From the NCBI GenBank assembly GCA_963677085.2, contig CAXXFH010000004.1, positions 620,001 through 684,000 of the forward strand: a DNA stretch of 64,000 nt, in the 5' to 3' direction. The notes below the pieces were generated by a model, which saw only the letters and a program-made list of their open reading frames with translations, ran no database searches and was not told the DNA's origin. The position numbers and the translations under genes are program-made. Position 1 is the first letter of the stretch. Every line of letters starts with the position of its first letter. Shown here piece after piece: positions 52,664 through 60,994 of the stretch. The DNA comes from G963677085 sp963677085. Lineage in GTDB: Bacteria; Planctomycetota; Planctomycetia; Pirellulales; Thermoguttaceae.

Positions 52664-53147
52664 CCTTCGTGAACGGCCTAAGCTCCGAAGGCCGGTGAGC
52701 CCGACAAGGGGAGCGTGCCAGCGGCGAGCGCTACCGGCGAACGCACCTCGCACCCCACTCGATTGTAAAACCGATTGCCGAAAGAAGCAAGTCTGAGGTG
52801 GGAAACAACCCTCGCTATTGCGGTCGATGCTTGCCTTGACGCTTGTCGGTCAGCGGCCTACGATGCGCCAAGGCTCTATGCCTTAGGGGAAAATACCGTG
52901 CGGTTTTCCATGGCCTCACCGGGTTTTCCGCTAGTGCCCAGGCCGATCAGGGCACCGTCCGAAAGGCAGACACAACGAAGGCGGACGGGGTCCGCTACCC
53001 CCCGTAGGGATTGCCTGTGGGAGAGGTGAAACCAGGCCGGGTTGCACCAGGCGATAGTAAGGACGGCCCGACGAAGCGGCAAGTTATTTGTCGGGCGATT
53101 CCAAGTGACTCCCTCGGGGTTGGCCGACGACGGAGGATGCCCACACC
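52664..53147. other. Divergent intergenic region between the sigma factor and ferredoxin genes
   Basis: 484 bp. I looked for riboswitch and RNase P/tmRNA signatures and saw none. Short inverted words occur (ACGGCCCGACGAAGC; GGACGGGGTCCG), but nothing definite. GACGGAGG just before 53,148 is the ferredoxin ribosome binding site. Confidence 0.4.
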
Positions 53148-53465
53148 ATGCCGCATGTAATTTGTGAGCCCTGTTACGGGTGCAAGTACACCGACTGTGT
53201 GGACGTATGCCCGGTGCCTTCGGGGTGCTTCCACGAAGGCGAGAAGCGGCTCTTCATTCATCCGGACAAGTGTATCGACTGCGAAGCCTGTGTGCCGCGA
53301 TGTCCTGTGGAAGCGATTTACCTCGACGAAAACGTTCCAACTCAGTGGCAAGAGTATATCGAACTCAATGCCACCATGGCTCGAAAGTTGCCGGTAATCT
53401 TCGACAAGAAACCCCCGTTGGCCCAGCAGGATAAGCAAGAGCCAGGCGAACCGCGCGGGTCGTAA
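53148..53465 (+). CDS. Bacterial-type ferredoxin (3Fe-4S/4Fe-4S, FdxA-like)
   Basis: 105 residues. The first cluster motif is CEPCYGCKYTDCVDVCP and the second is CIDCEACVPRCPVEAIY. The spacing in the first motif (Cys-x2-Cys-x4-Cys-x3-Cys with an extra segment) matches seven-iron ferredoxins of the FdxA type. It is a soluble low-potential electron carrier. The Gln/Lys/Pro tail is typical. It is monocistronic. Confidence 0.94.
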   Translation: MPHVICEPCYGCKYTDCVDVCPVPSGCFHEGEKRLFIHPDKCIDCEACVPRCPVEAIYLDENVPTQWQEYIELNATMARKLPVIFDKKPPLAQQDKQEPGEPRGS

Positions 53466-53478
53466 GATGCCCGCTGCT

Positions 53479-53501
53479 GTTGCGTCGACTGTCGATTGAC
53501 G
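53479..53501 (+). repeat. Left copy of a 23-bp inverted repeat flanking the IS110 region
   Basis: GTTGCGTCGACTGTCGATTG plus ACG. The reverse complement recurs at 55,151-55,173 with one mismatch. It begins 14 bp after the ferredoxin stop codon. Confidence 0.7.
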
Positions 53502-53693
53502 GATGGGTGTCACTTCTATGAAAGCTCGTCGGGTGTCAAGGCTTGGTTGGTGGTGTATTCGTCGAATTTTTTGGTGGTCCGTGTGGAACGCAACCGAGCA
53601 GAAGAAGAGGCTAGCCGGGGGTCCAGGGGGTGGCAATGAACGCCCCTGGTCGGCGGAGGGAGCCGCCGAAACTTCGGCAGGGATGCTTTCTGT

Positions 53694-53773
53694 GGCGTCG
53701 ATTGATGCGTGCATTGAAAATGATCGTTTCGGAAAACCGAACGCTTGGAGATCCAGGTTCCCGTTGGTCGCCG
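53694..53773 (+). repeat. Interspersed repeat (family D), plus orientation
   Basis: About 80% identical to the reverse complement of 31,872-31,953, and readable as SIDACIENDRFGKPNAWRSR in the frame from 53,503. Apart from this and the inverted repeat, the 546-bp region 53,466-54,011 contains nothing I can support. Confidence 0.65.
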
Positions 53774-54011
53774 TCGTTTCATTGGCTATGCAGGCGTCAA
53801 TAAGGGAATTCGGGGCGCCCATACTTCTATCCGAGCATCGAGAATCGTCTCTAGCCCATGGTGGTTGTTTCGAGTTGGAGAGAACAGCCCCTACTGCTGT
53901 CGAGCGTTGAGCCCCTGGCACCTTCGAGCGAGTTCTCACCAATGTCGGGCCTCCGAATTTCGTTGATTCCACAGCTTCCGCGGTTCTACTGGTGTGCGTG
54001 ATATTCCGTTT

Positions 54012-55028
54012 TCAGCATGCTAACTGGTCGGGCTGCATCTGGTGAAAAAGCCAACGAATCCAACGATTCGCCACGGCCGCCACGATCACGTTCGTGGGCT
54101 TCTTTCTTCGGCGCAGCCGGGCGCTGAACTTTCGCCATCGTGGCTCGCGTAACATCAAACGATGGGCCGCCTCGATCAAGATGCTCCGCAGTTGCGGATT
54201 GCCCGCTTTGATCAGGCCGCTGTCCGCCTGCCGCGTTCCACTCGACGCGTTGCGCGGCGAAAGACCGCAAAATCGGGCAAGCTGCTTGCCCTTGGCAAAG
54301 CGATCGAAACGCCCGATCTCCGCCCGCAGGGTAACCGCCGTGATCAACCCGATTCCGGCCAACTCCATCAACTTCAGGCAAAGGCGGTCCTCGTCGGCCC
54401 ATGCCTGCAATTCCCGCTCGACCTGGCGAACCTCGTGATTGAATTGTTCCAGCCGGTCCAATTGTTGTTTCACGATCCATTGCGAGGTGGGCGAAAGCTT
54501 CGCCTCTTCCCGCACCCATTTCAGCCAAACACGCGTCCAGGGCCGGATGTCCGGAAGCACCACGCGCTCGTCCCGCAGGATCGCCCGCAGACGCAGTTTC
54601 GTGCGGCGACGGTCGTCGACCAACTGGCTGCGGTAGCGAACGAGCTTGCGCAACTCGCGAATCTGCTGCGGCGGAAGCCACACTTTCGGCAGGTAACCCA
54701 CCCGAATCAGGTCGGCCAGCAGCCGCGCATCGCCGAAGTCCGTCTTGTCCGGACTTTGCTTGATCCGCGCCACGTAGCCCGGGTGCGCCAGGCTCACCGA
54801 CCAGCCGGCCTTCTCGGCCAACTCCTGGGCCAGATCGGCTGCCCCGCAACAGGCCTCGATGGCCACCGACACCCGCTGCCGCCGTGCTCCCACGGCCTGC
54901 CGCACCTTGCGCCAATCGTTGGGGCAAGCCCGATTCTTGAGAATCTTGCCCTTCTGGTTCATCAAACACACCTGGACACTCTCCTGGTGGTAGTCCAGCC
55001 CTACGAAAACCTCTAAACTGGCAGACAT
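54012..55028 (-). CDS. IS110-family transposase (DEDD type), intact
   Basis: 338 residues. The N-terminal DEDD_Tnp_IS110 domain has FVGLDYHQESVQVCLMN (first Asp), VAIEACCGAADLAQEL (Glu) and DKTDFGDARLLADLIRVGY (the Asp pair). The C-terminal Transposase_20 domain has MELAGIGLITAVTLRAEIG, then ARFCGLSPRNASSGTRQADS with the catalytic serine region. Length and domains are complete, so it could be active. IS110 elements insert without terminal inverted repeats or target duplication, guided by a bridge RNA from their non-coding end. A structured leader lies directly upstream. Confidence 0.94.
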   Translation of the reverse strand: MSASLEVFVGLDYHQESVQVCLMNQKGKILKNRACPNDWRKVRQAVGARRQRVSVAIEACCGAADLAQELAEKAGWSVSLAHPGYVARIKQSPDKTDFGDARLLADLIRVGYLPKVWLPPQQIRELRKLVRYRSQLVDDRRRTKLRLRAILRDERVVLPDIRPWTRVWLKWVREEAKLSPTSQWIVKQQLDRLEQFNHEVRQVERELQAWADEDRLCLKLMELAGIGLITAVTLRAEIGRFDRFAKGKQLARFCGLSPRNASSGTRQADSGLIKAGNPQLRSILIEAAHRLMLREPRWRKFSARLRRRKKPTNVIVAAVANRWIRWLFHQMQPDQLAC

Positions 55029-55100
55029 GTCCGTTGCTCCTGGGTTGGGGAAACGTCGGATTCGTAAACACCAACGTTATACCCCAATCCCGAGCAACGG
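55029..55100 (-). ncRNA. Structured leader of the IS110 transposase, possible bridge-RNA segment
   Basis: Nested helices: CCGTTGCTC (55,031-55,039) with GAGCAACGG (55,092-55,100), TTGGGG (55,045-55,050) with CCCCAA (55,082-55,087), and AACGT (55,052-55,056) with ACGTT (55,074-55,078), leaving a 17-nt loop. It ends two bases before the transposase start. In IS110-group elements the bridge RNA is encoded in the non-coding end before the transposase gene. The fold fits, but the loops have not been matched to target or donor DNA. Confidence 0.4.
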
Positions 55101-55150
55101 GCTCTCATACCAACTGCGGAAGCAAGGGCAGGCAAGCTGTCCACGACACG

Positions 55151-55173
55151 CGTCAATCGACAGTCGACACAAC
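55151..55173 (-). repeat. Right copy of the 23-bp inverted repeat flanking the IS110 region
   Basis: Read on the minus strand it is GTTGTGTCGACTGTCGATTG plus ACG, 22 of 23 identical to 53,479-53,501. It lies 29 bp from the 3' end of the HNH gene. Confidence 0.7.
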
Positions 55174-55201
55174 ACTTCTTCCCTCGGGCTTCCGAGGAGA
55201 A

Positions 55202-55951
55202 TCAGTGGCAACTATCGCCCACGTCCCACGATAGCCCTTCTAGCCAAGTGCGCCACATGGCGTACTTGGGGTTGTCTAGTTTGAGCTTGAGCATGGGATT
55301 TCTTTTGGGCCGGACAGGGTGGTGGATCAGCCGCATGCTGGCCTCTTGGGGCGTGCGTCCTCCCTTGCGGAGATTGCATTTCAGGCAGGCGCAAACGACA
55401 TTTTCCCAGTTTGTCGCCCCGCCGCGGCTGCGGGGAATCACATGATCGATGCTTAGCTGGCTGACGGGCAACCGCCGGCCGCAATATTGGCAGACATGAC
55501 CATCGCGGGCAAGCAACGTGCGCCGGTTCAGGTGGACATGCTGTCTGGGGATGCGGTCGAAAGCGAGCAGACGAATTACCCGAGGCACCTGGATCTCGAA
55601 GTTTACGGCCCGAATCCAGTCGTCGTGTGGTTTCTTCAAATCAGCACGTAGCTCGCTCATTTGTCGCCAGGTATCGAAATCGTAGTTGGCAAATATGGTT
55701 TCCTGACGGGGGCCTTCTTCCAGGTGGATCACTTCCGCACAATCACGGTAAAGCAGGGCGAAAGCGCGACGAACCCCGACCACATGGACCGCCATATACA
55801 GACGATTGAGGACGAGTACGCTGGCTTCAAGAGAATGCGAAATCGGAGGCGAGGTTGCAGAGCTAGCCTCCGCATCGCTCGTCGACGAATGTGCGGCAGA
55901 AGCCGGTCGTCGACGGCTGCGTGTCCTTGCACCGCGCTGGTTGATCACCAT
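55202..55951 (-). CDS. HNH endonuclease
   Basis: 249 residues from the ATG at 55,951; a TTG at 56,002 would add 17 residues. The conserved N-terminal part is LEASVLVLNRLYMAVHVVGV. The HNH domain has CQYCGRRLPVSQLSIDHVIP, then RSRGGATNWENVVCACLKCN and KGGRTP, with both zinc CxxC pairs and the H-N-H catalytic set intact. This type is widespread in planctomycetes and cyanobacteria next to unrelated genes. The role (DNA repair, defence or domesticated homing enzyme) is unknown. Its last codons lie just outside the inverted repeat flanking the IS110 region. Confidence 0.92.
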   Translation of the reverse strand: MVINQRGARTRSRRRPASAAHSSTSDAEASSATSPPISHSLEASVLVLNRLYMAVHVVGVRRAFALLYRDCAEVIHLEEGPRQETIFANYDFDTWRQMSELRADLKKPHDDWIRAVNFEIQVPRVIRLLAFDRIPRQHVHLNRRTLLARDGHVCQYCGRRLPVSQLSIDHVIPRSRGGATNWENVVCACLKCNLRKGGRTPQEASMRLIHHPVRPKRNPMLKLKLDNPKYAMWRTWLEGLSWDVGDSCH

Positions 55952-56495
55952 ACGCCCAGACACAATCAACTCCTTGGCCGGCGTGGGAAGGGGACAATCC
56001 AACCTGGAGTGTCCCCTTGAACGTTCCGGCAGAAATCTCAGGTTATTTTAACCGATCTACACAGCCCGTGCCAGCCCCGCAACGTTGCATCGACGCAACC
56101 CCCGCATTCGATAGCCCGGCATTCGAGAAAGAAACTGTTCAGGCCGCAAGCATTTATGCCTTGTGCCACGAGTGGCGAAGATTATGAAGTTTTCACATAG
56201 ATCAGCGACCAACGGGAGCGGTTTCCCGCCTCGGTGCGGTAGCGCCGGTCTGGCTGGCGGTTTGCTGTTTTGTGATACTCTACCGGTTACATGTGAGGGG
56301 CGTATTAGCGAGTCCCAAGGGATTCTGCGGTGGCTAAGCCGAAAAAACCACTCGCGATCTATGAAAAAGTGGGAAGGACGCCTTGCCACGCTTCGAGATT
56401 TCCCGGTAGGATTGATTTCTCGGTTGTGCTGGAGTATTTCGTGCGTCGGCTGTGAGCCGGAGGGTTTGGGGTCGATAGGGTATGGGAGCGGGCAA
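55952..56495. other. Intergenic region holding a family E repeat
   Basis: 544 bp between divergent genes. It contains the family E repeat at about 56,196-56,275. A frame extends upstream of the next gene through it but has no conserved sequence. No RNA gene is recognised. Confidence 0.4.
56196..56275. repeat. Interspersed repeat (family E), plus orientation
   Basis: It includes GCGACCAACGGGAG (56,205-56,218) and CTCGGTGCGGTAGC, aligning with the reverse complement of 30,041-30,120. A shorter relative with TTGGTGCGGTAACACCGG lies near 56,987. Confidence 0.6.
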
Positions 56496-56804
56496 ATGAT
56501 TCGGTACACCTGCGATATGTGCAAGCGAGACCTGGACCCTGAAGAAGATCTGCGTTACGTGGTCAAAATGGAAGTCTTTGCCGCGTTTAATCCCGACGCG
56601 TGCGATGAAGACGAGAGTGACCGCGATCATCTTCAGGAAATTCAGGATATCCTCGAGCGAATGGATGATGCCGAGGACGACCAGATCGGCGACGATGTCT
56701 ACAAGCAGCTTCGTTTCGATCTATGTCCCGAGTGTCGCCGGAAGTTTATGCAGAACCCGCTGGGACGCGAACTGGCGAAAGCCTTTGGGTTTAGCAGCAA
56801 CTGA
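56496..56804 (+). CDS. Small two-Cys-pair (zinc-ribbon-like) protein, planctomycete type
   Basis: 102 residues from the ATG at 56,496, preceded by GGGAG. CDMCKRDL near the N-terminus and CPECRRKF near the C-terminus together form a likely four-Cys zinc site. Between them is an acidic stretch (DACDEDESDRDHLQEIQDIL). The end PLGRELAKAFGFS is also characteristic. I believe this is a conserved planctomycete hypothetical, possibly regulatory; the function is unknown. Confidence 0.85.
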   Translation: MIRYTCDMCKRDLDPEEDLRYVVKMEVFAAFNPDACDEDESDRDHLQEIQDILERMDDAEDDQIGDDVYKQLRFDLCPECRRKFMQNPLGRELAKAFGFSSN

Positions 56805-57038
56805 CGATCTTCCGCGATAGAGAAACAAGATGTCTCTCGCCGGGTGCTACTGGCTACTTGCCAGCCAGTGCCGAACACGAGCAGGCAGGTTGTTTGTGTC
56901 ACGCTACTCGCAACCTTTTCGTCGAATCCTTCAGGACTCATAGGATCATCCACAACCGTTTGCGACTTGCTGGCAGCGGATTTTGCCTTGGTGCGGTAAC
57001 ACCGGTTTCAGCGGCGGCTCTGCCGTCGTGCGTGTGGC

Positions 57039-57590
57039 ATGGCTCACTCTCGTCGTCCTTCTCGCCGTCTGCCGTACCGCGTGCGGCGCCTCTTGATCTG
57101 GGGGCTGCTGCTGATCGTGGTGATTCTATTGCGGGAGCTCTCTGGCCCGCGTTTGGATCCGCCGCCCGAGTCGCTGGTCGAAGGCGTCTACCGCGTGGAT
57201 CGCGTCGTCGACGGCGACACGCTTGTCGTGGAAGATTGCGGCCGGGTGCGGCTGATTGGGGCTGATACGCCCGAAACGGTTCGCCCCAACCATCCCGTGG
57301 AACCCTTTGGTCCGGAGGCGACCGACTTCACCCGCCAATTTCTCGTCGACGGCGACCAGCAGGTTCGGCTGCAATTCGACGGCCCGCGGACCGACAAATA
57401 CGGTCGAGTCCTGGCCTATGTCTGGGTGGGGGATCAGATGTTGAACGAAGAGCTGATCCGCGCCGGATTGGCCCGTGTGCGAACCGATTTTCCCTATTCC
57501 GTGTCTATGAAAAGTCGCTTTCGGGCGGCACAGACCGAGGCCGAAGCCGCCGGTCGGGGTATCTGGTCGCTGCCTGGTGGCCGCTTGTGA
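57039..57590 (+). CDS. Membrane-anchored thermonuclease (SNase-like)
   Basis: 183 residues. A basic N-terminus (RRPSRRLPYRVRRLL) precedes one membrane helix (LIWGLLLIVVILLREL). The staphylococcal-nuclease fold follows: VDRVVDGDTLVVEDCGRVRL, IGADTPETV (calcium/catalytic Asp and Glu region), RTDKYGRVLAYVWVGDQMLN (catalytic Arg) and LIRAGLARV. It probably degrades extracellular or periplasmic DNA/RNA in a calcium-dependent way. It is monocistronic. Confidence 0.92.
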   Translation: MAHSRRPSRRLPYRVRRLLIWGLLLIVVILLRELSGPRLDPPPESLVEGVYRVDRVVDGDTLVVEDCGRVRLIGADTPETVRPNHPVEPFGPEATDFTRQFLVDGDQQVRLQFDGPRTDKYGRVLAYVWVGDQMLNEELIRAGLARVRTDFPYSVSMKSRFRAAQTEAEAAGRGIWSLPGGRL

Positions 57591-57754
57591 CGGCTTCATC
57601 GGGGTGGTAAAATTCAGAATTTCGCATTTCGCACACTAGAAGCCATTTCAGAACTCGGGCTGCGGTCGTTCGTTCAGCGAACGGACAAATCCGAAGCCGG
57701 CTTTTGAAACCGCCTCTAGTACTATTTGCACACCAACAGAAGGTCAAGACGAAC

Positions 57755-58825
57755 GTGAGCAGCAACGACATCCTCAAGGTGGCCGTCCTCGGCGGCGACG
57801 GCACGGGCCCCGAAGTAGCGGCCGAAGGCGTCAAGGTACTCAAGGCGGTAGCCGAGCTTGAGGGCATTAAGTACGAATTGAAGGATTTCGACTACGGGGG
57901 CGACCGCTACCTGAAGACCGGCGAAATCCTTCCCGCCGGCGCGGTCGAAGAGCTTTCGCAATTCAATGCCATCCTGCTGGGAGCCATTGGACATCCCGAC
58001 GTCGCCCCGGGCATTCTCGAACGTGGCCTGCTGCTCGACTTGCGGTTCCAGTTCGATCAGTACATCAATCTCCGGCCCGTTAAGCTTTACCCGGGCGTCG
58101 AGACTCCCTTGGCCGGTCGCAAGCCGGAGGATATCGACTTCGTTGTGGTTCGCGAGAACACCGAAGACCTTTACGCCGGTATCGGTGGGTTCCTCAAGAA
58201 GGGCACGCCCGACGAAGTGGCCACGCAAACGGCTATCTACACCCGCAAGGGCTGCGAACGTTGCATCCGTTGGGCCTTCGACTACACCCGCAAACGCAAC
58301 AAGAAGAAGCAACTCACGCTGGTCGCGAAGACCAACGTGTTGACCTTTGGGCACGATCTCTGGTGGCGCACGTTCCAGGAAGTGGCCGAGGAGTATCCCG
58401 ACATCAAGACCGATTACAACCACGTGGACGCTTGCTGCATGTGGATGGTCAAGAACCCCGAGTTCTACGACGTGATCGTGACGACCAACATGTTCGGCGA
58501 CATCATCACCGATCTGGCCGGCATTCTGCAAGGCGGCATGGGTGTGGCGGCTGGCGGAAACATCAATCCCGAGCCCGGCGGCACCAGCATGTTTGAGCCC
58601 ATGGGCGGGAGTGCTCCGAAGTATACCGGCAAGAACGTCATCAACCCGATCGCCACCATCGCGGCGGTAGCCATGCTGCTGGAGCAGTCGGGCTACGAGA
58701 AGGCTGGCCAACGTGTGAGCGATGCCATCCAGAAAGTGACCGGCACCAAGATGAAGAGTCAGGCCGCCGGTAAAATGGGGTACAGCACCACGGAGGTCGG
58801 CGACCTGGTCTGCGAAGCGCTGTAG
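57755..58825 (+). CDS. leuB: Isocitrate/isopropylmalate-family dehydrogenase, probably 3-isopropylmalate dehydrogenase
   Basis: 356 residues from the GTG at 57,755, where the conserved ILKVAVLGGDGTGPEVAAEG starts; a TTG at 57,704 adds 17 unconserved residues. Family blocks are AILLGAIGHPDVAPGILERG, VVRENTEDLYAGIGGFLKKG, the metal/substrate segment VTTNMFGDIITDLAGILQGG, and EPMGGSAPKYTGKNVINPIA. The missing serine phosphorylation site and the LLDLRFQFDQYINLRPVKL arm favour 3-isopropylmalate (leucine pathway) over isocitrate, but D-malate or tartrate activity is not excluded. No other leu genes adjoin it. Confidence 0.88.
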   Translation: MSSNDILKVAVLGGDGTGPEVAAEGVKVLKAVAELEGIKYELKDFDYGGDRYLKTGEILPAGAVEELSQFNAILLGAIGHPDVAPGILERGLLLDLRFQFDQYINLRPVKLYPGVETPLAGRKPEDIDFVVVRENTEDLYAGIGGFLKKGTPDEVATQTAIYTRKGCERCIRWAFDYTRKRNKKKQLTLVAKTNVLTFGHDLWWRTFQEVAEEYPDIKTDYNHVDACCMWMVKNPEFYDVIVTTNMFGDIITDLAGILQGGMGVAAGGNINPEPGGTSMFEPMGGSAPKYTGKNVINPIATIAAVAMLLEQSGYEKAGQRVSDAIQKVTGTKMKSQAAGKMGYSTTEVGDLVCEAL

Positions 58826-58848
58826 AGGTCGGTCATGCTTTGATTGAC

Positions 58849-58912
58849 GGGTGCCAGTGGCGGCTTGCCCGCCACTGCTGAAGCAAGGGCAGACAAGCTG
58901 CCCATGGCACCC
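58849..58912. repeat. GGGTGCC-type palindrome
   Basis: GGGTGCCA (58,849) is opposed by TGGCACCC (58,905-58,912). Inside, GGCGGCTTG is opposed by CAAGCTGCC. It lies between the dehydrogenase and aminotransferase genes. Confidence 0.65.
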
Positions 58913-58952
58913 GCAGAGGTCCCCGTAACGGGAAAAGGGAACGCAGCTCTCT

Positions 58953-60122
58953 ATGCCCACCATGCAAAGCCCGCCCGGCGCGTACACGGTAATCGACGGC
59001 CGACGCTACCTGTACTTCGCCGGCACGGGCTACTTGGGCTTGCAGGGACATCCCGAGGTAATTCGCGCCGCCTGCGATGCCCTTCAGACGTACGGCATCG
59101 GAGCAGCGACTTCTCGCAGCGGGTTGGGCAACTCGCCCCCGGTCGTCGAAGCCGAACGCGAGGCCGCCCGGTTCTTCGGCGCCGACGACGCCTTCTACTT
59201 CGGTTCCGGCTATCTCGGCAACCACGCCCTGGCCACGCTGCTCGGTCACCACGCCGACGCGGTGTTCGTCGACTGCCGATCGCACTACTGCGTTATGGAA
59301 GCCGCGCGACTCGTCGGCAAACCGGTACATGAGTTCGAGCATCTTAATCCGCAGTCTTTGCACGATACGCTGCGAGCGCAACTCGCGCCACGGCAGGTTC
59401 CCCTGGTCCTCAGCGACGGTGTTTTCTCCGTGCGTGGCACGGTGACGCCCGTGAACGAATACCGTAACGTGCTGGCCGAGTATCCGGGAGCCATGCTTTG
59501 TCTGGACGACGCCCACGGCATGGGCGTGCTGGGGCAATGCGGACGGGGGACGTACGAGCAGGCCGGTTGTTCTGGCAGCGAGACAAATCATTCGCCCACG
59601 GGCTGCCAACTGCCAGACGATACCGGCTCGGGACAAGCCCCCCAGGGACCGAACCTATTCTTCTGCGGCACCCTCAGTAAAGCGTTAGGGGCCTACGGCG
59701 GCGTGATTCCCGGGAGTCGGGGGTTCGTGCAATTGCTCAAAGAGCAAACGCCCTATTATGCCGGATTGAATCCACCACCGGCCGCAATGGCGGCCGCCGC
59801 CACTCGGGCGATGGCGTTGGTACGTCAACAACCCGAGTTGCTGGAAACTTTGCGGCGAAATACGAGTCTGCTGCGTGACGGGTTGCGTGCGTTGGGGCTG
59901 GACGTCGAGCAATCGCCCACGCCCATCGTGTGCCTTGAGCTTGATAGTGCCGAGCAGATGCGGCACATCCAAACCGAGTTGGCCGCGAGGGAAATCATGA
60001 TCGCTTTCTTTGCCACCTACGCCGGCTTGGGGCCCCAGGGAGCACTGCGAATCGCCGTGTTCGCCACGCATACCGAAACCATGATCGCACAACTGATCGA
60101 GCAGCTTGCAGCATTGCTTTGA
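58953..60122 (+). CDS. BioF/Kbl-like alpha-oxoamine synthase (PLP-dependent)
   Basis: 389 residues. The fold-type I aminotransferase core is clear: YLYFAGTGYLGLQGHPEVI, GIGAATSRSGLGNSP, the Asp that binds the PLP nitrogen in CLDDAHGMGVLG, and the PLP lysine in CGTLSKALGAYGG. This matches 8-amino-7-oxononanoate synthase or 2-amino-3-ketobutyrate ligase relatives. A 26-residue insertion (about 205-230) of Ser/Thr/Pro/Gly lies between these last two motifs, where most members have only a few residues. The acyl-CoA and amino acid cannot be deduced. The SDR gene follows after 23 bp on the same strand, so they probably form an operon. Confidence 0.9.
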   Translation: MPTMQSPPGAYTVIDGRRYLYFAGTGYLGLQGHPEVIRAACDALQTYGIGAATSRSGLGNSPPVVEAEREAARFFGADDAFYFGSGYLGNHALATLLGHHADAVFVDCRSHYCVMEAARLVGKPVHEFEHLNPQSLHDTLRAQLAPRQVPLVLSDGVFSVRGTVTPVNEYRNVLAEYPGAMLCLDDAHGMGVLGQCGRGTYEQAGCSGSETNHSPTGCQLPDDTGSGQAPQGPNLFFCGTLSKALGAYGGVIPGSRGFVQLLKEQTPYYAGLNPPPAAMAAAATRAMALVRQQPELLETLRRNTSLLRDGLRALGLDVEQSPTPIVCLELDSAEQMRHIQTELAAREIMIAFFATYAGLGPQGALRIAVFATHTETMIAQLIEQLAALL

Positions 60123-60145
60123 TCGCTAGAAGAAAGGAAAGCTCC

Positions 60146-60916
60146 ATGAAGGGAACCATCTTCGATCTATCGGGCAAATCCGCCTTGATTACCGGCGGAA
60201 GTCGTGGGCTGGGCAAAGCCATGGCGAGAATCTTCGGCGAGGCGGGAGCCGATGTCTTCATCTGCAGCCGAAAAGAAGACGAACTGCAGAAGGCTACCCA
60301 GGACATTGCCAGGGGGCTCGATGTTCGGGTTGAATACTCGGTGGCCGATCTGACCAATCGCGCCGACGTGAAGCGTCTGGCCGACGAGGCCGTGGCCCGA
60401 CTCGGCAAGGTCGATATCCTGGTGAACAACGCCGGTTGGAACGTGCCCCAGGCGATCGACCAAATCGAAGACGAAACCTGGGATACGCTCGTCGAGTTGA
60501 ACCTCACCAGTTGCATGGCCCTAACCCGGGCGATTGTGCCCGGCATGAAAGAGCGTCGTTGGGGTCGGGTGATCCACACCTCGTCGATCATGGGGCTGGC
60601 TAGCACGGCCAAACGCAACGCCTATTCGGCGACCAAGGCAGCATTGATCGGTATGGCCCAGGCGAGCGCCCTGGATCTGGGGCCGTTCGGCATCACGGTC
60701 AACGCCATCGCACCAGGGCCGTTTGCCACGGAGATGCCCATGTCGATTCTCAGCAAGCAACAGCAAGACGCCCTGGCCGCACGCACGGCGTTGGGACGCT
60801 GGGGTCGCCCCGACGAATTGGCCGGCCCTGCCCTGCTGTTGGCCAGCAACGCCGGTAGCTATATTACGGGTACCGTGCTGGTGGTCGACGGCGGCACGCT
60901 GGCTCGGGTGTTTTAG
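60146..60916 (+). CDS. Short-chain dehydrogenase/reductase
   Basis: 256 residues from the ATG at 60,146, preceded by GAAAGGAAAG. The cofactor motif is LITGGSRGLGKAMARIF (TGxxxGxG), and NNAGWN follows. The catalytic Ser is in HTSSIMGLAS and the YxxxK in AYSATKAALIGMA. The end SYITGTVLVVDGG is also typical. FabG-like or glucose-dehydrogenase-like activity is possible. With the adjacent BioF-like synthase, a 2-step amino-ketone synthesis and reduction similar to sphinganine or threonine-catabolism logic is conceivable (inference). Confidence 0.94.
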   Translation: MKGTIFDLSGKSALITGGSRGLGKAMARIFGEAGADVFICSRKEDELQKATQDIARGLDVRVEYSVADLTNRADVKRLADEAVARLGKVDILVNNAGWNVPQAIDQIEDETWDTLVELNLTSCMALTRAIVPGMKERRWGRVIHTSSIMGLASTAKRNAYSATKAALIGMAQASALDLGPFGITVNAIAPGPFATEMPMSILSKQQQDALAARTALGRWGRPDELAGPALLLASNAGSYITGTVLVVDGGTLARVF

Positions 60917-60994
60917 GAAAGTGGAGAGCCGAATGGGCGAAGCCGCGAGCGGCTATTACTGAAAACTACCCACTACCCACTGACAACTACTACC

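Noticed and set aside
52754..53147. Possible structured RNA (riboswitch or RNase P) before the ferredoxin gene
   Set aside because: I found none of the conserved core words of those RNAs; only short unconnected inverted words.
53503..53910. 135-codon plus-strand frame containing the family D repeat
   Set aside because: Only the repeat portion resembles anything; the rest is low in coding character and start signals. The repeat is listed separately.
57722..58987. 421-codon minus-strand open frame opposite the leuB-family gene
   Set aside because: It is the antisense shadow of a well-conserved dehydrogenase with high third-position GC; it has no recognisable domain or start signal.
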